Part shown: in pieces, positions 1-15,110 of the stretch | Layout of the letters: each line of letters opens with the position of its first letter | Position numbering within the stretch: position 1 is the first letter of the stretch | Origin: Bathymodiolus brooksi | Taxonomy: Eukaryota > Mollusca > Bivalvia > Mytilida > Modiolidae | Reading direction: 5' to 3' | Length of the DNA stretch: 64,000 bases | Assembly: GCA_963680875.1 (NCBI GenBank) | Contig: OY804589.1 | Span: forward strand, 744,001 to 808,000 | Position numbers and translations under genes: made by a program | The notes under the pieces: generated by a model | Told to the model about the DNA's origin: nothing | Databases searched by the model: none | The model's input: the letters and a program-made list of their open reading frames with translations, nothing else

Positions 1-2150
1 TACTAAGTATTTGTTTAGTCCACTACTCGGTGTGGTTGACTTGTACCTTATGTTAGGAAGTTTACTAAATATTTGTTTAGTCCACTACTCGGTGTGGTTG
101 ACTTGTACCTTATGTTAGGATGTTTACCAGGTATTTGTTTAGTCCACTACTCGGTGTGGTTGACTTGTACCTTATGTTAGGAAGTTTACTAGGTATTTTG
201 TTAGTCCACTACTCGGTGTGGTTGACTTGTACCTTATGTTAGGAAGTTTACTAAATATTTGTTTAGTCCACTACTCGGTGTGGTTGACTTGTACCTTATG
301 CTAGTAAGTTTACTATGTATTTGTTTAGTCCACTACTCGGTGTGGTTGACTTGTACCTTATGTTAGGAAGTTTATTAGGTATTTGTTTAGTCCACTACTC
401 CGTGTGGTTGACTTGTACCTTATGTTAGGAAGTTTACTAAGTATTTGTTTAGTCCACTACTCGTTGTGGTTGACTTGTACCTTATGTTAGGAAGTTTACT
501 AGGTATTTGTTTAGTCCACTACTCGATGTGGTTGACTTGCACCTTATGTTAGGAAGTTTACTAGGTATTTGTTTAGTCCACTACTCGGTGTGGTTGACTT
601 GCACCTTATGTTAGGAAGTTTACTAAGTATTTGTTTAGTCCACTACTCGGTATGGTTGACTTGTACCTTATGTTAGGAAGTTTACTAGGTATTTGTTTAG
701 TCGACTACTCGGTGTGGTTGACTTGTACCGTATGTTAGGAAATTTACTAGGTATTTGTCTAGTCCACTACTCGGTATGGTTGACTTGTACCTTATGTTAG
801 GAAGTTTACTAGGTATTTGTTTAGTCCACTACTCGGTGTGGTTGACTTGTACCTTATGTTAGGAAGTTTACTAGGTATTTGTTTAGTCCACTACTCGGTG
901 TGGTTGACTTGTACCTTATGTTAGGAAGTTTACTAGATATTTATTTAGTCCACTACTCGGTGTGGTTGACTTGTACCTTATGTTAGGATGTTTACCAGGT
1001 ATTTGTTTTATTCCACTACTCGGTGTGGTTGACTTGTACCTTATGCTAGGAAGTTTACTAGGTGTTTGTTTAGTCCACTACTCGGTGTGGTTGACTTGTA
1101 CCTTATGTTAGGAAGTTTACTAGGTATTTGTCTAGTCCACTACTCGGTATGGTTGACTTGTACCTTATGTTAGGAAGTTTACTAAGTATTTGTTTAGTCC
1201 ACTACTCGGTGTGGTTGACTTGTACCTTATGCTAGGAAGTTTACTAGGTATTTGTTTAGTCCACTACTCTGTGTGGTTGACTTGTACCTTATGTTAGGAA
1301 GTTTACTAAGTATTTGGTTAGTCCACTACTCGGTGTGGTTGACTTGTACCTTATGTTAGGAAGTTTACTAAGTATTTGTTTAGTCCACTACTCGGTGTGG
1401 TTGACTTGTACCTTATGTTAGGAAGTTTACTAAGTATTTGTTTAGTCCACTACTCGGTGTGGTTGACTTGTACCTTATGTTAGGAAGTTTACTAAGTATT
1501 TGTTTAGTCCACTACTCGGTGTGGTTGACTTGTACCTTATGTTAGGAAGTTTACTAAGTATTTGTTTAGTCCACTACTCGGTGTGGTTGACTTGTACCTT
1601 ATGCTAGGAAGTTTACTAGGTATTTGTTTAGTCCACTACTCGGTGTGGTTGACTTGTACCTTATGTTAGGAAGTTTACTAAATATTTGTTTAGTCCACTA
1701 CTCGGTGTGGTTGACTTGTACCTTATGTTAGGATGTTTACCAGGTATTTGTTTAGTCCACTACTCGGTGTGGTTGACTTGTACCTTATGTTAGGAAGTTT
1801 ACTAAGTATTTGTTTAGTCCACTACTCGGTGTGGTTGACTTGTACCTTATGTTAGGAAGTTTACTAGGTGTTTGTTTAGTCCACTACTCGGTGTGGTTGA
1901 CTTGTACCTTATGTTAGGAAGTTTACTAGGTATTTGTCTAGTCCACTACTCGGTATGGTTGACTTGTACCTTATGTTAGGAAGTTTACTAAGTATTTGTT
2001 TAGTCCACTACTCGGTGTGGTTGACTTGTACCTTATGTTAGGAAGTTTACTAAATATTTGTTTAGTCCACTACTCGGTGTGGTTGACTTGTACCTTATGT
2101 TAGGATGTTTACCAGGTATTTGTTTAGTCCACTACTCGGTGTGGTTGACT
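1..2150. repeat. Satellite A block related to 1985-4135 and to 16458-18228
   Basis: Rare variants show that this end of the array is a copy of sequence further right. The AGGTATTTTGTTAG variant near 191 recurs about 1985 bp on (near 2176), and the TAGTCGAC variant at 698 recurs at 2683, the same 1985-bp shift (32 monomers plus one base). The CTACTCTGTGTGG variant near 1263 recurs at 16701, a shift of 15438 bp (249 monomers). The TAGTCGAC at 2683 has its counterpart at 18121 with that same shift. A block from about 1020 to 2790 is therefore represented again at about 16458-18228. A single extra T lies in the monomer near 1006-1012 (TTTGTTTTATTCC). It is the only net length change in this array. 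Confidence 0.75.
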
Positions 2151-5100
2151 TGTACCTTATGTTAGGAAGTTTACTAGGTATTTTGTTAGTCCACTACTCG
2201 GTGTGGTTGACTTGTACCTTATGTTAGGAAGTTTACTAAATATTTGTTTAGTCCACTACTCGGTGTGGTTGACTTGTACCTTATGCTAGTAAGTTTACTA
2301 TGTATTTGTTTAGTCCACTACTCGGTGTGGTTGACTTGTACCTTATGTTAGGAAGTTTACTAGGTATTTGTTTAGTCCACTACTCCGTGTGGTTGACTTG
2401 TACCTTATGTTAGGAAGTTTACTAAGTATTTGTTTAGTCCACTACTCGTTGTGGTTGACTTGTACCTTATGTTAGGAAGTTTACTAGGTATTTGTTTAGT
2501 CCACTACTCGATGTGGTTGACTTGTACCTTATGCTAGGAAGTTTACTAGGTATTTGTTTAGTCCACTACTCGGTGTGGTTGACTTGCACCTTATGTTAGG
2601 AAGTTTACTAAGTATTTGTTTAGTCCACTACTCGGTATGGTTGACTTGTACCTTATGTTAGGAAGTTTACTAGGTATTTGTTTAGTCGACTACTCGGTGT
2701 GGTTGACTTGTACCGTATGTTAGGAAATTTACTAGGTATTTGTCTAGTCCACTACTCGGTGTGGTTGACTTGTACCTTATGCTAGGAAGTTTACTAGATA
2801 TTTGTTTTGTCCACTACTCGGTGTGGTTGACTTGTACCTTATGTTAGGAAGTTTACTAGGTATTTGTCTAGTCCACTACTCGGTATGGTTGACTTGTACC
2901 TTATGCTAGGAATTTTACTAAGTATTTGTTTAGTCCACTACTCGGTGTGGTTGACTTGTACCTTATGCTAGGAAGTTTACTAGGTATTTGTTTAGTCCAC
3001 TACTCGGTGTGGTTGACTTGTACCTTATGTTAGGAAGTTTACTAGGTATTTGTTTAGTCCACTACTCGGTGTGGTTGACTTGCACCTTATGATAGGAAGT
3101 TTACTAAGTATTTGTTTAGTCCACTACTCGGTGTGGTTGACTTGTACCTTATGTTAGGAAGTTTACTAGGTATTTGTTTAGTCGACTACTCGGTGTGGTT
3201 GACTTGTACCGTATGTTAGGAAGTTTACTAGGTATTTGTCTAGTCCACTACTCGGTGTGGTTGACTTGTACCTTATGCTAGGAAGTTTACTAGATATTTA
3301 TTTAGTCCACTACTCGGTGTGGTTGACTTGTACCTTATGTTAGGATGTTTTCCAGGTATTTGTTTAGTCCACTACTCGGTGTGGTTGACTTGTACCTTAT
3401 GTTAGGAAGTTTACTAGGTATTTGTTTAGTCCACTACTCGGTGTGGTTGACTTGTACCTTATGTTAGGAAGTGTACTAGGTGTTTGTTTAGTCCACTACT
3501 CGGTGTGGTTGACTTGTACCTTATGTTAGGAAGTTTACTAGGTATTTGTCTAGTCCACTACTCGGTATGGTTGACTTGTACCTTAAGTTAGGAAGTTTAC
3601 TAAGTATTTGTTTAGTCCACTACTCGGTGTGGTTGACTTGTACCTTATGCTAGGAAGTTTACTAGGTATTTGTTTAGTCCACTACTCGGTGTGGTTGACT
3701 TGTACCTAATGTTAGGAAGTTTACTAAGTATTTGGTTAGTCCACTACTCGGTGTGGTTGACTTGTACCTTATGTTAGGAAGTTTACTAAGTATTTGTTTA
3801 GTCCACTACTCGGTGTGGTTGACTTGTACCTTATGTTAGGAAGTTTACTAAGTATTTGTTTAGTCCACTACTCGGTGTGGTTGACTTGTACCTTATGTTA
3901 GGAAGTTTACTAAGTATTTGTTTAGTCCACTACTCGGTGTGGTTGACTTGTACCTTATGTTAGGAAGTTTACTAAGTATTTGCTTAGTCCACTACTCGGT
4001 GTGGTTGACTTGTACCTTATGTTAGGAAGTTTATTAGGTATTTGTTTAGTCCACTACTCGGTGTGGTTGACTTGTACCTTATGTTAGGAAGTTTACTAAA
4101 TATTTGTTTAGTCCACTACTCGGTGTGGTTGACTTGTACCTTATGCTAGTAAGTTTACTAGGTATTTGTTTAGTCCACTACTCGGTGTGGTTGACTTGTA
4201 CCTTATGTTAGGAAGTTTACTAGGTATTTGCTTAGTCCACTACTCCGTGTGGTTGACTTGTACCTTATGTTAGGAAGTTTACTAGGTATTTGTTTAGTCG
4301 ACTACTCGGTGTGGTTGACTTGTACCGTATGTTAGGAAGTTTACTAGGTATTTGTCTAGTCCACTACTCGGTGTGGTTGACTTGTACCTTATGCTAGGAA
4401 GTTTACTAGATATTTATTTAGTCCACTACTCGGTGTGGTTGACTTGTACCTTATGTTAGGATGTTTACCAGGTATTTGTTTAGTCCACTACTCGGTGTGG
4501 TTGACTTGTACCTTATGTTAGGAAGTTTACTAGGTATTTCTTTAGTCCACTACTCGGTGTGGTTGACTTGTACCTTATGTTAGGAAGTTTACTAGGTGTT
4601 TGTTTAGTCCACTACTCGGTGCGGTTGACTTGTACCTTATGTTAGGAAGTTTACTAGGTATTTGTCTAGTCCACTACTCGGTATGGTTGACTTGTACCTT
4701 ATGTTAGGAAGTTTACTAAGTATTTGTTTAGTCCACTACTCGGTGTGGTTGACTTGTACCTTATGCTAGGAAGTTTACTAGGTATTTGTTTAGTCCACTA
4801 CTCGGTGTGGTTGACTTGTACCTTATGTTAGGAAGTTTACTAAGTATTTGGTTAGTCCACTACTCGGTGTGGTTGACTTGTACCTTATGTTAGGAAGTTT
4901 ACTAAGTATTTGTTTAGTCCACTACTCGGTGTGGTTGACTTGTACCTTATGTTAGGAAGTTTACTAAGTATTTGTTTAGTCCACTACTCGGTGTGGTTGA
5001 CTTGTACCTTATGTTAGGAAGTTTACTAAGTATTTGTTTAGTCCACTACTCGGTGTGGTTGACTTGTACCTTATGTTAGGAAGTTTACTAAGTATTTGTT

Positions 5101-8100
5101 TAGTCCACTACTCGGTGTGGTTGACTTGTACCTTATGCTAGGAAGTTTACTAGGTATTTGTTTAGTCCACTACTCGGTGTGGTTGACTTGTACCTTATGT
5201 TAGGAAGTTTACTAAATATTTGTTTAGTCCACTACTCGGTGTGGTTGACTTGTACCTTATGTTAGGATGTTTACCAGGTATTTGTTTAGTCCACTACTCG
5301 GTGTGGTTGACTTGTACCTTATGTTAGGAAGTTTACTAGGTATTTGTTTAGTCCACTACTCGGTGTGGTTGACTTGTACCTTATGTTAGGAAGTTTACTA
5401 GGTGTTTGTTTAGTCCACTACTCGGTGTGGTTGACTTGTACCTTATGTTAGGAAGTTTACTAGGTATTTGTCTAGTCCACTACTCGGTATGGTTGACTTG
5501 TACCTTATGTTAGGAAGTTTACTAAGTATTTGTTTAGTCCACTACTCGGTGTGGTTGACTTGTACCTTATTGTAGGAAGTTTACTAAATATTTGTTTAGT
5601 CCACTACTCGGTGTGGTTGACTTGTACCTTATGTTAGGATGTTTACCAGGTATTTGTTTAGTCCACTACTCGGTGTGGTTGACTTGTACCTTATGTTAGG
5701 AAGTTTACTAGGTATTTGCTTAGTCCACTACTACGTGTGGTTGACTTGTACCTTATGTTAGGAAGTTTACTAGGTATTTTGTTAGTCCACTACTCGGTGT
5801 GGTTGACTTGTACCTTATGTTAGGAAGTTTACTAAATATTTGTTTAGTCCACTACTCGGTGTGGTTGACTTGTACCTTATGCTAGTAAGTTTACTATGTA
5901 TTTGTTTAGTCCACTACTCGGTGTGGTTGACTTGTACCTTATGTTAGGAAGTTTACTAAGTATTTGTTTAGTTCACTACTTCGTGTGGTTGACTTGTACC
6001 TTATGTTAGGAAGTTTACTAAGTATTTGTTTAGTCCACTACTCGTTGTGGTTGACTTGTACCTTATGTTAGGAAGTTTACTAGGTATTTGTTTAGTCCAC
6101 TACTCGATGTGGTTGACTTGTACCTTATGTTAGGAAGTTTACTAGGTATTTGTTTAGTCCACTACTCGGTGTGGTTGACTTGTACCTTATGTTAGGAAGT
6201 TTACTAGGTATTTTGTTAGTCCACTACTCGGTGTGGTTGACTTGTACCTTATGTTAGGAAGTTTACTAAATATTTGTTTAGTCCACTACTCGGTGTGGTT
6301 GACTTGTACCTTATGCTAGTAAGTTTACTATGTATTTGTTTAGTCCACTACTCGGTGTGGTTGACTTGTACCTTATGTTAGGAAGTTTACTAGGTATTTG
6401 TTTAGTCCACTACTCCGTGTGGTTGACTTGTACCTTATGTTAGGAAGTTTACTAAGTATTTGTTTAGTCCACTACTCGTTGTGGTTGACTTGTACCTTAT
6501 GTTAGGAAGTTTACTAGGTATTTGTTTAGTCCACTACTCGATGTGGTTGACTTGTACCTTATGCTAGGAAGTTTACTAGGTATTTGTTTAGTCCACTACT
6601 CGGTGTGGTTGACTTGCACCTTATGTTAGGAAGTTTACTAAGTATTTGTTTAGTCCACTACTCGGTATGGTTGACTTGTACCTTATGTTAGGAAGTTTAC
6701 TAGGTATTTGTTTAGTCGACTACTCGGTGTGGTTGACTTGTACCTTATGTTAGGAAGTTTACTAGGTGTTTGTTTAGTCCACTACTCGGTGTGGTTGACT
6801 TGTACCTTATGTTAGGAAGTTTACTAGGTATTTGTCTAGTCCACTACTCGGTATGGTTGACTTGTACCTTATGTTAGGAAGTTTACTAAGTATTTGTTTA
6901 GTCCACTACTCGGTGTGGTTGACTTGTACCTTATGTTAGGAAGTTTACTAAATATTTGTTTAGTCCACTACTCGGTGTGGTTGACTTGTACCTTATGTTA
7001 GGATGTTTACCAGGTATTTGTTTAGTCCACTACTCGGTGTGGTTGACTTGTACCTTATGTTAGGAAGTTTACTAGGTATTTTGTTAGTCCACTACTCGGT
7101 GTGGTTGACTTGTACCTTATGTTAGGAAGTTTACTAAATATTTGTTTAGTCCACTACTCGGTGTGGTTGACTTGTACCTTATGCTAGTAAGTTTACTATG
7201 TATTTGTTTAGTCCACTACTCGGTGTGGTTGACTTGTACCTTATGTTAGGAAGTTTACTAGGTATTTGTTTAGTCCACTACTCCGTGTGGTTGACTTGTA
7301 CCTTATGTTAGGAAGTTTACTAAGTATTTGTTTAGTCCACTACTCGTTGTGGTTGACTTGTACCTTATGTTAGGAAGTTTACTAGGTATTTGTTTAGTCC
7401 ACTACTCGATGTGGTTGACTTGTACCTTATGCTAGGAAGTTTACTAGGTATTTGTTTAGTCCACTACTCGGTGTGGTTGACTTGCACCTTATGTTAGGAA
7501 GTTTACTAAGTATTTGTTTAGTCCACTACTCGGTATGGTTGACTTGTACCTTATGTTAGGAAGTTTACTAGGTATTTGTTTAGTCGACTACTCGGTGTGG
7601 TTGACTTGTACCGTATGTTAGGAAATTTACTAGGTATTTGTCTAGTCCACTACTCGGTGTGGTTGACTTGTACCTTATGCTAGGAAGTTTACTAGATATT
7701 TGTTTTGTCCACTACTCGGTGTGGTTGACTTGTACCTTATGTTAGGAAGTTTACTAGGTATTTGTCTAGTCCACTACTCGGTATGGTTGACTTGTACCTT
7801 ATGCTAGGAATTTTACTAAGTATTTGTTTAGTCCACTACTCGGTGTGGTTGACTTGTACCTTATGCTAGGAAGTTTACTAGGTATTTGTTTAGTCCACTA
7901 CTCGGTGTGGTTGACTTGTACCTTATGTTAGGAAGTTTACTAGGTATTTGTTTAGTCCACTACTCGGTGTGGTTGACTTGCACCTTATGATAGGAAGTTT
8001 ACTAAGTATTTGTTTAGTCCACTACTCGGTGTGGTTGACTTGTACCTTATGTTAGGAAGTTTACTAGGTATTTGTTTAGTCGACTACTCGGTGTGGTTGA

Positions 8101-11100
8101 CTTGTACCGTATGTTAGGAAGTTTACTAGGTATTTGTCTAGTCCACTACTCGGTGTGGTTGACTTGTACCTTATGCTAGGAAGTTTACTAGATATTTATT
8201 TAGTCCACTACTCGGTGTGGTTGACTTGTACCTTATGTTAGGATGTTTTCCAGGTATTTGTTTAGTCCACTACTCGGTGTGGTTGACTTGTACCTTATGT
8301 TAGGAAGTTTACTAGGTATTTGTTTAGTCCACTACTCGGTGTGGTTGACTTGTACCTTATGTTAGGAAGTGTACTAGGTGTTTGTTTAGTCCACTACTCG
8401 GTGTGGTTGACTTGTACCTTATGTTAGGAAGTTTACTAGGTATTTGTCTAGTCCACTACTCGGTATGGTTGACTTGTACCTTAAGTTAGGAAGTTTACTA
8501 AGTATTTGTTTAGTCCACTACTCGGTGTGGTTGACTTGTACCTTATGCTAGGAAGTTTACTAGGTATTTGTTTAGTCCACTACTCGGTGTGGTTGACTTG
8601 TACCTAATGTTAGGAAGTTTACTAAGTATTTGGTTAGTCCACTACTCGGTGTGGTTGACTTGTACCTTATGTTAGGAAGTTTACTAAGTATTTGTTTAGT
8701 CCACTACTCGGTGTGGTTGACTTGTACCTTATGTTAGGAAGTTTACTAAGTATTTGTTTAGTCCACTACTCGGTGTGGTTGACTTGTACCTTATGTTAGG
8801 AAGTTTACTAAGTATTTGTTTAGTCCACTACTCGGTGTGGTTGACTTGTACCTTATGTTAGGAAGTTTACTAAGTATTTGCTTAGTCCACTACTCGGTGT
8901 GGTTGACTTGTACCTTATGTTAGGAAGTTTATTAGGTATTTGTTTAGTCCACTACTCGGTGTGGTTGACTTGTACCTTATGTTAGGAAGTTTACTAAATA
9001 TTTGTTTAGTCCACTACTCGGTGTGGTTGACTTGTACCTTATGCTAGTAAGTTTACTAGGTATTTGTTTAGTCCACTACTCGGTGTGGTTGACTTGTACC
9101 TTATGTTAGGAAGTTTACTAGGTATTTGCTTAGTCCACTACTCCGTGTGGTTGACTTGTACCTTATGTTAGGAAGTTTACTAGGTATTTGTTTAGTCGAC
9201 TACTCGGTGTGGTTGACTTGTACCGTATGTTAGGAAGTTTACTAGGTATTTGTCTAGTCCACTACTCGGTGTGGTTGACTTGTACCTTATGCTAGGAAGT
9301 TTACTAGATATTTATTTAGTCCACTACTCGGTGTGGTTGACTTGTACCTTATGTTAGGATGTTTACCAGGTATTTGTTTAGTCCACTACTCGGTGTGGTT
9401 GACTTGTACCTTATGTTAGGAAGTTTACTAGGTATTTCTTTAGTCCACTACTCGGTGTGGTTGACTTGTACCTTATGTTAGGAAGTTTACTAGGTGTTTG
9501 TTTAGTCCACTACTCGGTGCGGTTGACTTGTACCTTATGTTAGGAAGTTTACTAGGTATTTGTCTAGTCCACTACTCGGTATGGTTGACTTGTACCTTAT
9601 GTTAGGAAGTTTACTAAGTATTTGTTTAGTCCACTACTCGGTGTGGTTGACTTGTACCTTATGCTAGGAAGTTTACTAGGTATTTGTTTAGTCCACTACT
9701 CGGTGTGGTTGACTTGTACCTTATGTTAGGAAGTTTACTAAGTATTTGGTTAGTCCACTACTCGGTGTGGTTGACTTGTACCTTATGTTAGGAAGTTTAC
9801 TAAGTATTTGTTTAGTCCACTACTCGGTGTGGTTGACTTGTACCTTATGTTAGGAAGTTTACTAAGTATTTGTTTAGTCCACTACTCGGTGTGGTTGACT
9901 TGTACCTTATGTTAGGAAGTTTACTAAGTATTTGTTTAGTCCACTACTCGGTGTGGTTGACTTGTACCTTATGTTAGGAAGTTTACTAAGTATTTGTTTA
10001 GTCCACTACTCGGTGTGGTTGACTTGTACCTTATGCTAGGAAGTTTACTAGGTATTTGTTTAGTCCACTACTCGGTGTGGTTGACTTGTACCTTATGTTA
10101 GGAAGTTTACTAAATATTTGTTTAGTCCACTACTCGGTGTGGTTGACTTGTACCTTATGTTAGGATGTTTACCAGGTATTTGTTTAGTCCACTACTCGGT
10201 GTGGTTGACTTGTACCTTATGTTAGGAAGTTTACTAGGTATTTGTTTAGTCCACTACTCGGTGTGGTTGACTTGTACCTTATGTTAGGAAGTTTACTAGG
10301 TGTTTGTTTAGTCCACTACTCGGTGTGGTTGACTTGTACCTTATGTTAGGAAGTTTACTAGGTATTTGTCTAGTCCACTACTCGGTATGGTTGACTTGTA
10401 CCTTATGTTAGGAAGTTTACTAAGTATTTGTTTAGTCCACTACTCGGTGTGGTTGACTTGTACCTTATTGTAGGAAGTTTACTAAATATTTGTTTAGTCC
10501 ACTACTCGGTGTGGTTGACTTGTACCTTATGTTAGGATGTTTACCAGGTATTTGTTTAGTCCACTACTCGGTGTGGTTGACTTGTACCTTATGTTAGGAA
10601 GTTTACTAGGTATTTGCTTAGTCCACTACTACGTGTGGTTGACTTGTACCTTATGTTAGGAAGTTTACTAGGTATTTTGTTAGTCCACTACTCGGTGTGG
10701 TTGACTTGTACCTTATGTTAGGAAGTTTACTAAATATTTGTTTAGTCCACTACTCGGTGTGGTTGACTTGTACCTTATGCTAGTAAGTTTACTATGTATT
10801 TGTTTAGTCCACTACTCGGTGTGGTTGACTTGTACCTTATGTTAGGAAGTTTACTAAGTATTTGTTTAGTTCACTACTCCGTGTGGTTGACTTGTACCTT
10901 ATGTTAGGAAGTTTACTAAGTATTTGTTTAGTCCACTACTCGTTGTGGTTGACTTGTACCTTATGTTAGGAAGTTTACTAGGTATTTGTTTAGTCCACTA
11001 CTCGATGTGGTTGACTTGTACCTTATGTTAGGAAGTTTACTAGGTATTTGTTTAGTCCACTACTCGGTGTGGTTGACTTGTACCTTATGTTAGGAAGTTT

Positions 11101-14100
11101 ACTAGGTATTTTGTTAGTCCACTACTCGGTGTGGTTGACTTGTACCTTATGTTAGGAAGTTTACTAAATATTTGTTTAGTCCACTACTCGGTGTGGTTGA
11201 CTTGTACCTTATGCTAGTAAGTTTACTATGTATTTGTTTAGTCCACTACTCGGTGTGGTTGACTTGTACCTTATGTTAGGAAGTTTACTAGGTATTTGTT
11301 TAGTCCACTACTCCGTGTGGTTGACTTGTACCTTATGTTAGGAAGTTTACTAAGTATTTGTTTAGTCCACTACTCGTTGTGGTTGACTTGTACCTTATGT
11401 TAGGAAGTTTACTAGGTATTTGTTTAGTCCACTACTCGATGTGGTTGACTTGTACCTTATGCTAGGAAGTTTACTAGGTATTTGTTTAGTCCACTACTCG
11501 GTGTGGTTGACTTGCACCTTATGTTAGGAAGTTTACTAAGTATTTGTTTAGTCCACTACTCGGTATGGTTGACTTGTACCTTATGTTAGGAAGTTTACTA
11601 GGTATTTGTTTAGTCGACTACTCGGTGTGGTTGACTTGTACCGTATGTTAGGAAATTTACTAGGTATTTGTCTAGTCCACTACTCGGTGTGGTTGACTTG
11701 TACCTTATGCTAGGAAGTTTACTAGATATTTGTTTTGTCCACTACTCGGTGTGGTTGACTTGTACCTTATGTTAGGAAGTTTACTAGGTATTTGTCTAGT
11801 CCACTACTCGGTATGGTTGACTTGTACCTTATGCTAGGAATTTTACTAAGTATTTGTTTAGTCCACTACTCGGTGTGGTTGACTTGTACCTTATGCTAGG
11901 AAGTTTACTAGGTATTTGTTTAGTCCACTACTCGGTGTGGTTGACTTGTACCTTATGTTAGGAAGTTTACTAGGTATTTGTTTAGTCCACTACTCGGTGT
12001 GGTTGACTTGCACCTTATGATAGGAAGTTTACTAAGTATTTGTTTAGTCCACTACTCGGTGTGGTTGACTTGTACCTTATGTTAGGAAGTTTACTAGGTA
12101 TTTGTTTAGTCGACTACTCGGTGTGGTTGACTTGTACCGTATGTTAGGAAGTTTACTAGGTATTTGTCTAGTCCACTACTCGGTGTGGTTGACTTGTACC
12201 TTATGCTAGGAAGTTTACTAGATATTTATTTAGTCCACTACTCGGTGTGGTTGACTTGTACCTTATGTTAGGATGTTTTCCAGGTATTTGTTTAGTCCAC
12301 TACTCGGTGTGGTTGACTTGTACCTTATGTTAGGAAGTTTACTAGGTATTTGTTTAGTCCACTACTCGGTGTGGTTGACTTGTACCTTATGTTAGGAAGT
12401 GTACTAGGTGTTTGTTTAGTCCACTACTCGGTGTGGTTGACTTGTACCTTATGTTAGGAAGTTTACTAGGTATTTGTCTAGTCCACTACTCGGTATGGTT
12501 GACTTGTACCTTAAGTTAGGAAGTTTACTAAGTATTTGTTTAGTCCACTACTCGGTGTGGTTGACTTGTACCTTATGCTAGGAAGTTTACTAGGTATTTG
12601 TTTAGTCCACTACTCGGTGTGGTTGACTTGTACCTAATGTTAGGAAGTTTACTAAGTATTTGGTTAGTCCACTACTCGGTGTGGTTGACTTGTACCTTAT
12701 GTTAGGAAGTTTACTAAGTATTTGTTTAGTCCACTACTCGGTGTGGTTGACTTGTACCTTATGCTAGGAAGTTTACTAAGTATTTGTTTAGTCCACTACT
12801 CGGTGTGGTTGACTTGTACCTTATGTTAGGAAGTTTACTAAGTATTTGTTTAGTCCACTACTCGGTGTGGTTGACTTGTACCTTATGTTAGGAAGTTTAC
12901 TAAGTATTTGCTTAGTCCACTACTCGGTGTGGTTGACTTGTACCTTATGTTAGGAAGTTTATTAGGTATTTGTTTAGTCCACTACTCGGTGTGGTTGACT
13001 TGTACCTTATGTTAGGAAGTTTACTAAATATTTGTTTAGTCCACTACTCGGTGTGGTTGACTTGTACCTTATGCTAGTAAGTTTACTAGGTATTTGTTTA
13101 GTCCACTACTCGGTGTGGTTGACTTGTACCTTATGTTAGGAAGTTTACTAGGTATTTGCTTAGTCCACTACTCCGTGTGGTTGACTTGTACCTTATGTTA
13201 GGAAGTTTACTAGGTATTTGTTTAGTCGACTACTCGGTGTGGTTGACTTGTACCGTATGTTAGGAAGTTTACTAGGTATTTGTCTAGTCCACTACTCGGT
13301 GTGGTTGACTTGTACCTTATGCTAGGAAGTTTACTAGATATTTATTTAGTCCACTACTCGGTGTGGTTGACTTGTACCTTATGTTAGGATGTTTACCAGG
13401 TATTTGTTTAGTCCACTACTCGGTGTGGTTGACTTGTACCTTATGTTAGGAAGTTTACTAGGTATTTCTTTAGTCCACTACTCGGTGTGGTTGACTTGTA
13501 CCTTATGTTAGGAAGTTTACTAGGTGTTTGTTTAGTCCACTACTCGGTGCGGTCGACTTGTACCTTATGTTAGGAAGTTTACTAGGTATTTGTCTAGTCC
13601 ACTACTCGGTATGGTTGACTTGTACCTTATGTTAGGAAGTTTACTAAGTATTTGTTTAGTCCACTACTCGGTGTGGTTGACTTGTACCTTATGCTAGGAA
13701 GTTTACTAGGTATTTGTTTAGTCCACTACTCGGTGTGGTTGACTTGTACCTTATGTTAGGAAGTTTACTAAGTATTTGGTTAGTCCACTACTCGGTGTGG
13801 TTGACTTGTACCTTATGTTAGGAAGTTTACTAAGTATTTGTTTAGTCCACTACTCGGTGTGGTTGACTTGTACCTTATGTTAGGAAGTTTACTAAGTATT
13901 TGTTTAGTCCACTACTCGGTGTGGTTGACTTGTACCTTATGTTAGGAAGTTTACTAAGTATTTGTTTAGTCCACTACTCGGTGTGGTTGACTTGTACCTT
14001 ATGTTAGGAAGTTTACTAAGTATTTGTTTAGTCCACTACTCGGTGTGGTTGACTTGTACCTTATGCTAGGAAGTTTACTAGGTATTTGTTTAGTCCACTA

Positions 14101-15110
14101 CTCGGTGTGGTTGACTTGTACCTTATGTTAGGAAGTTTACTAAATATTTGTTTAGTCCACTACTCGGTGTGGTTGACTTGTACCTTATGTTAGGATGTTT
14201 ACCAGGTATTTGTTTAGTCCACTACTCGGTGTGGTTGACTTGTACCTTATGTTAGGAAGTTTACTAGGTATTTGTTTAGTCCACTACTCGGTGTGGTTGA
14301 CTTGTACCTTATGTTAGGAAGTTTACTAGGTGTTTGTTTAGTCCACTACTCGGTGTGGTTGACTTGTACCTTATGTTAGGAAGTTTACTAGGTATTTGTC
14401 TAGTCCACTACTCGGTATGGTTGACTTGTACCTTATGTTAGGAAGTTTACTAAGTATTTGTTTAGTCCACTACTCGGTGTGGTTGACTTGTACCTTATGT
14501 TAGGAAGTTTACTAAATATTTGTTTAGTCCACTACTCGGTGTGGTTGACTTGTACCTTATGTTAGGATGTTTACCAGGTATTTGTTTAGTCCACTACTCG
14601 GTGTGGTTGACTTGTACCTTATGTTAGGAAGTTTACTAGGTATTTGCTTAGTCCACTACTACGTGTGGTTGACTTGTACCTTATGTTAGGAAGTTTACTA
14701 GGTATTTTGTTAGTCCACTACTCGGTGTGGTTGACTTGTACCTTATGTTAGGAAGTTTACTAAATATTTGTTTAGTCCACTACTCGGTGTGGTTGACTTG
14801 TACCTTATGCTAGTAAGTTTACTATGTATTTGTTTAGTCCACTACTCGGTGTGGTTGACTTGTACCTTATGTTAGGAAGTTTACTAAGTATTTGTTTAGT
14901 TCACTACTCCGTGTGGTTGACTTGTACCTTATGTTAGGAAGTTTACTAAGTATTTGTTTAGTCCACTACTCGTTGTGGTTGACTTGTACCTTATGTTAGG
15001 AAGTTTACTAGGTATTTGTTTAGTCCACTACTCGATGTGGTTGACTTGTACCTTATGTTAGGAAGTTTACTAGGTATTTGTTTAGTCCACTACTCGGTGT
15101 GGTTGACTTG
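2150..15110. repeat. Satellite A higher-order repeat, 4030 bp (65 monomers), three copies plus a partial copy
   Basis: Rare variants recur at exact monomer multiples. The TTTTGTTAGT variant is at 2181, 6211, 7079 and 11109. GTGTACTAGG is at 3471, 8369 and 12399. CTACGTGTGG is at 5731, 10629 and 14659. The spacings are 4030 (65 x 62), 4898 (79 x 62) and 868 (14 x 62). Full copies lie at about 2150-6180, 7048-11080 and 11080-15110. An 868-bp partial copy sits at about 6180-7048: its first part repeats the start of the unit, and the rest (about 6748-7048) repeats about 1850-2150. Copies differ at only a few scattered bases, which points to recent amplification of multi-kilobase blocks. Edges are good to about one monomer. 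Confidence 0.85.
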
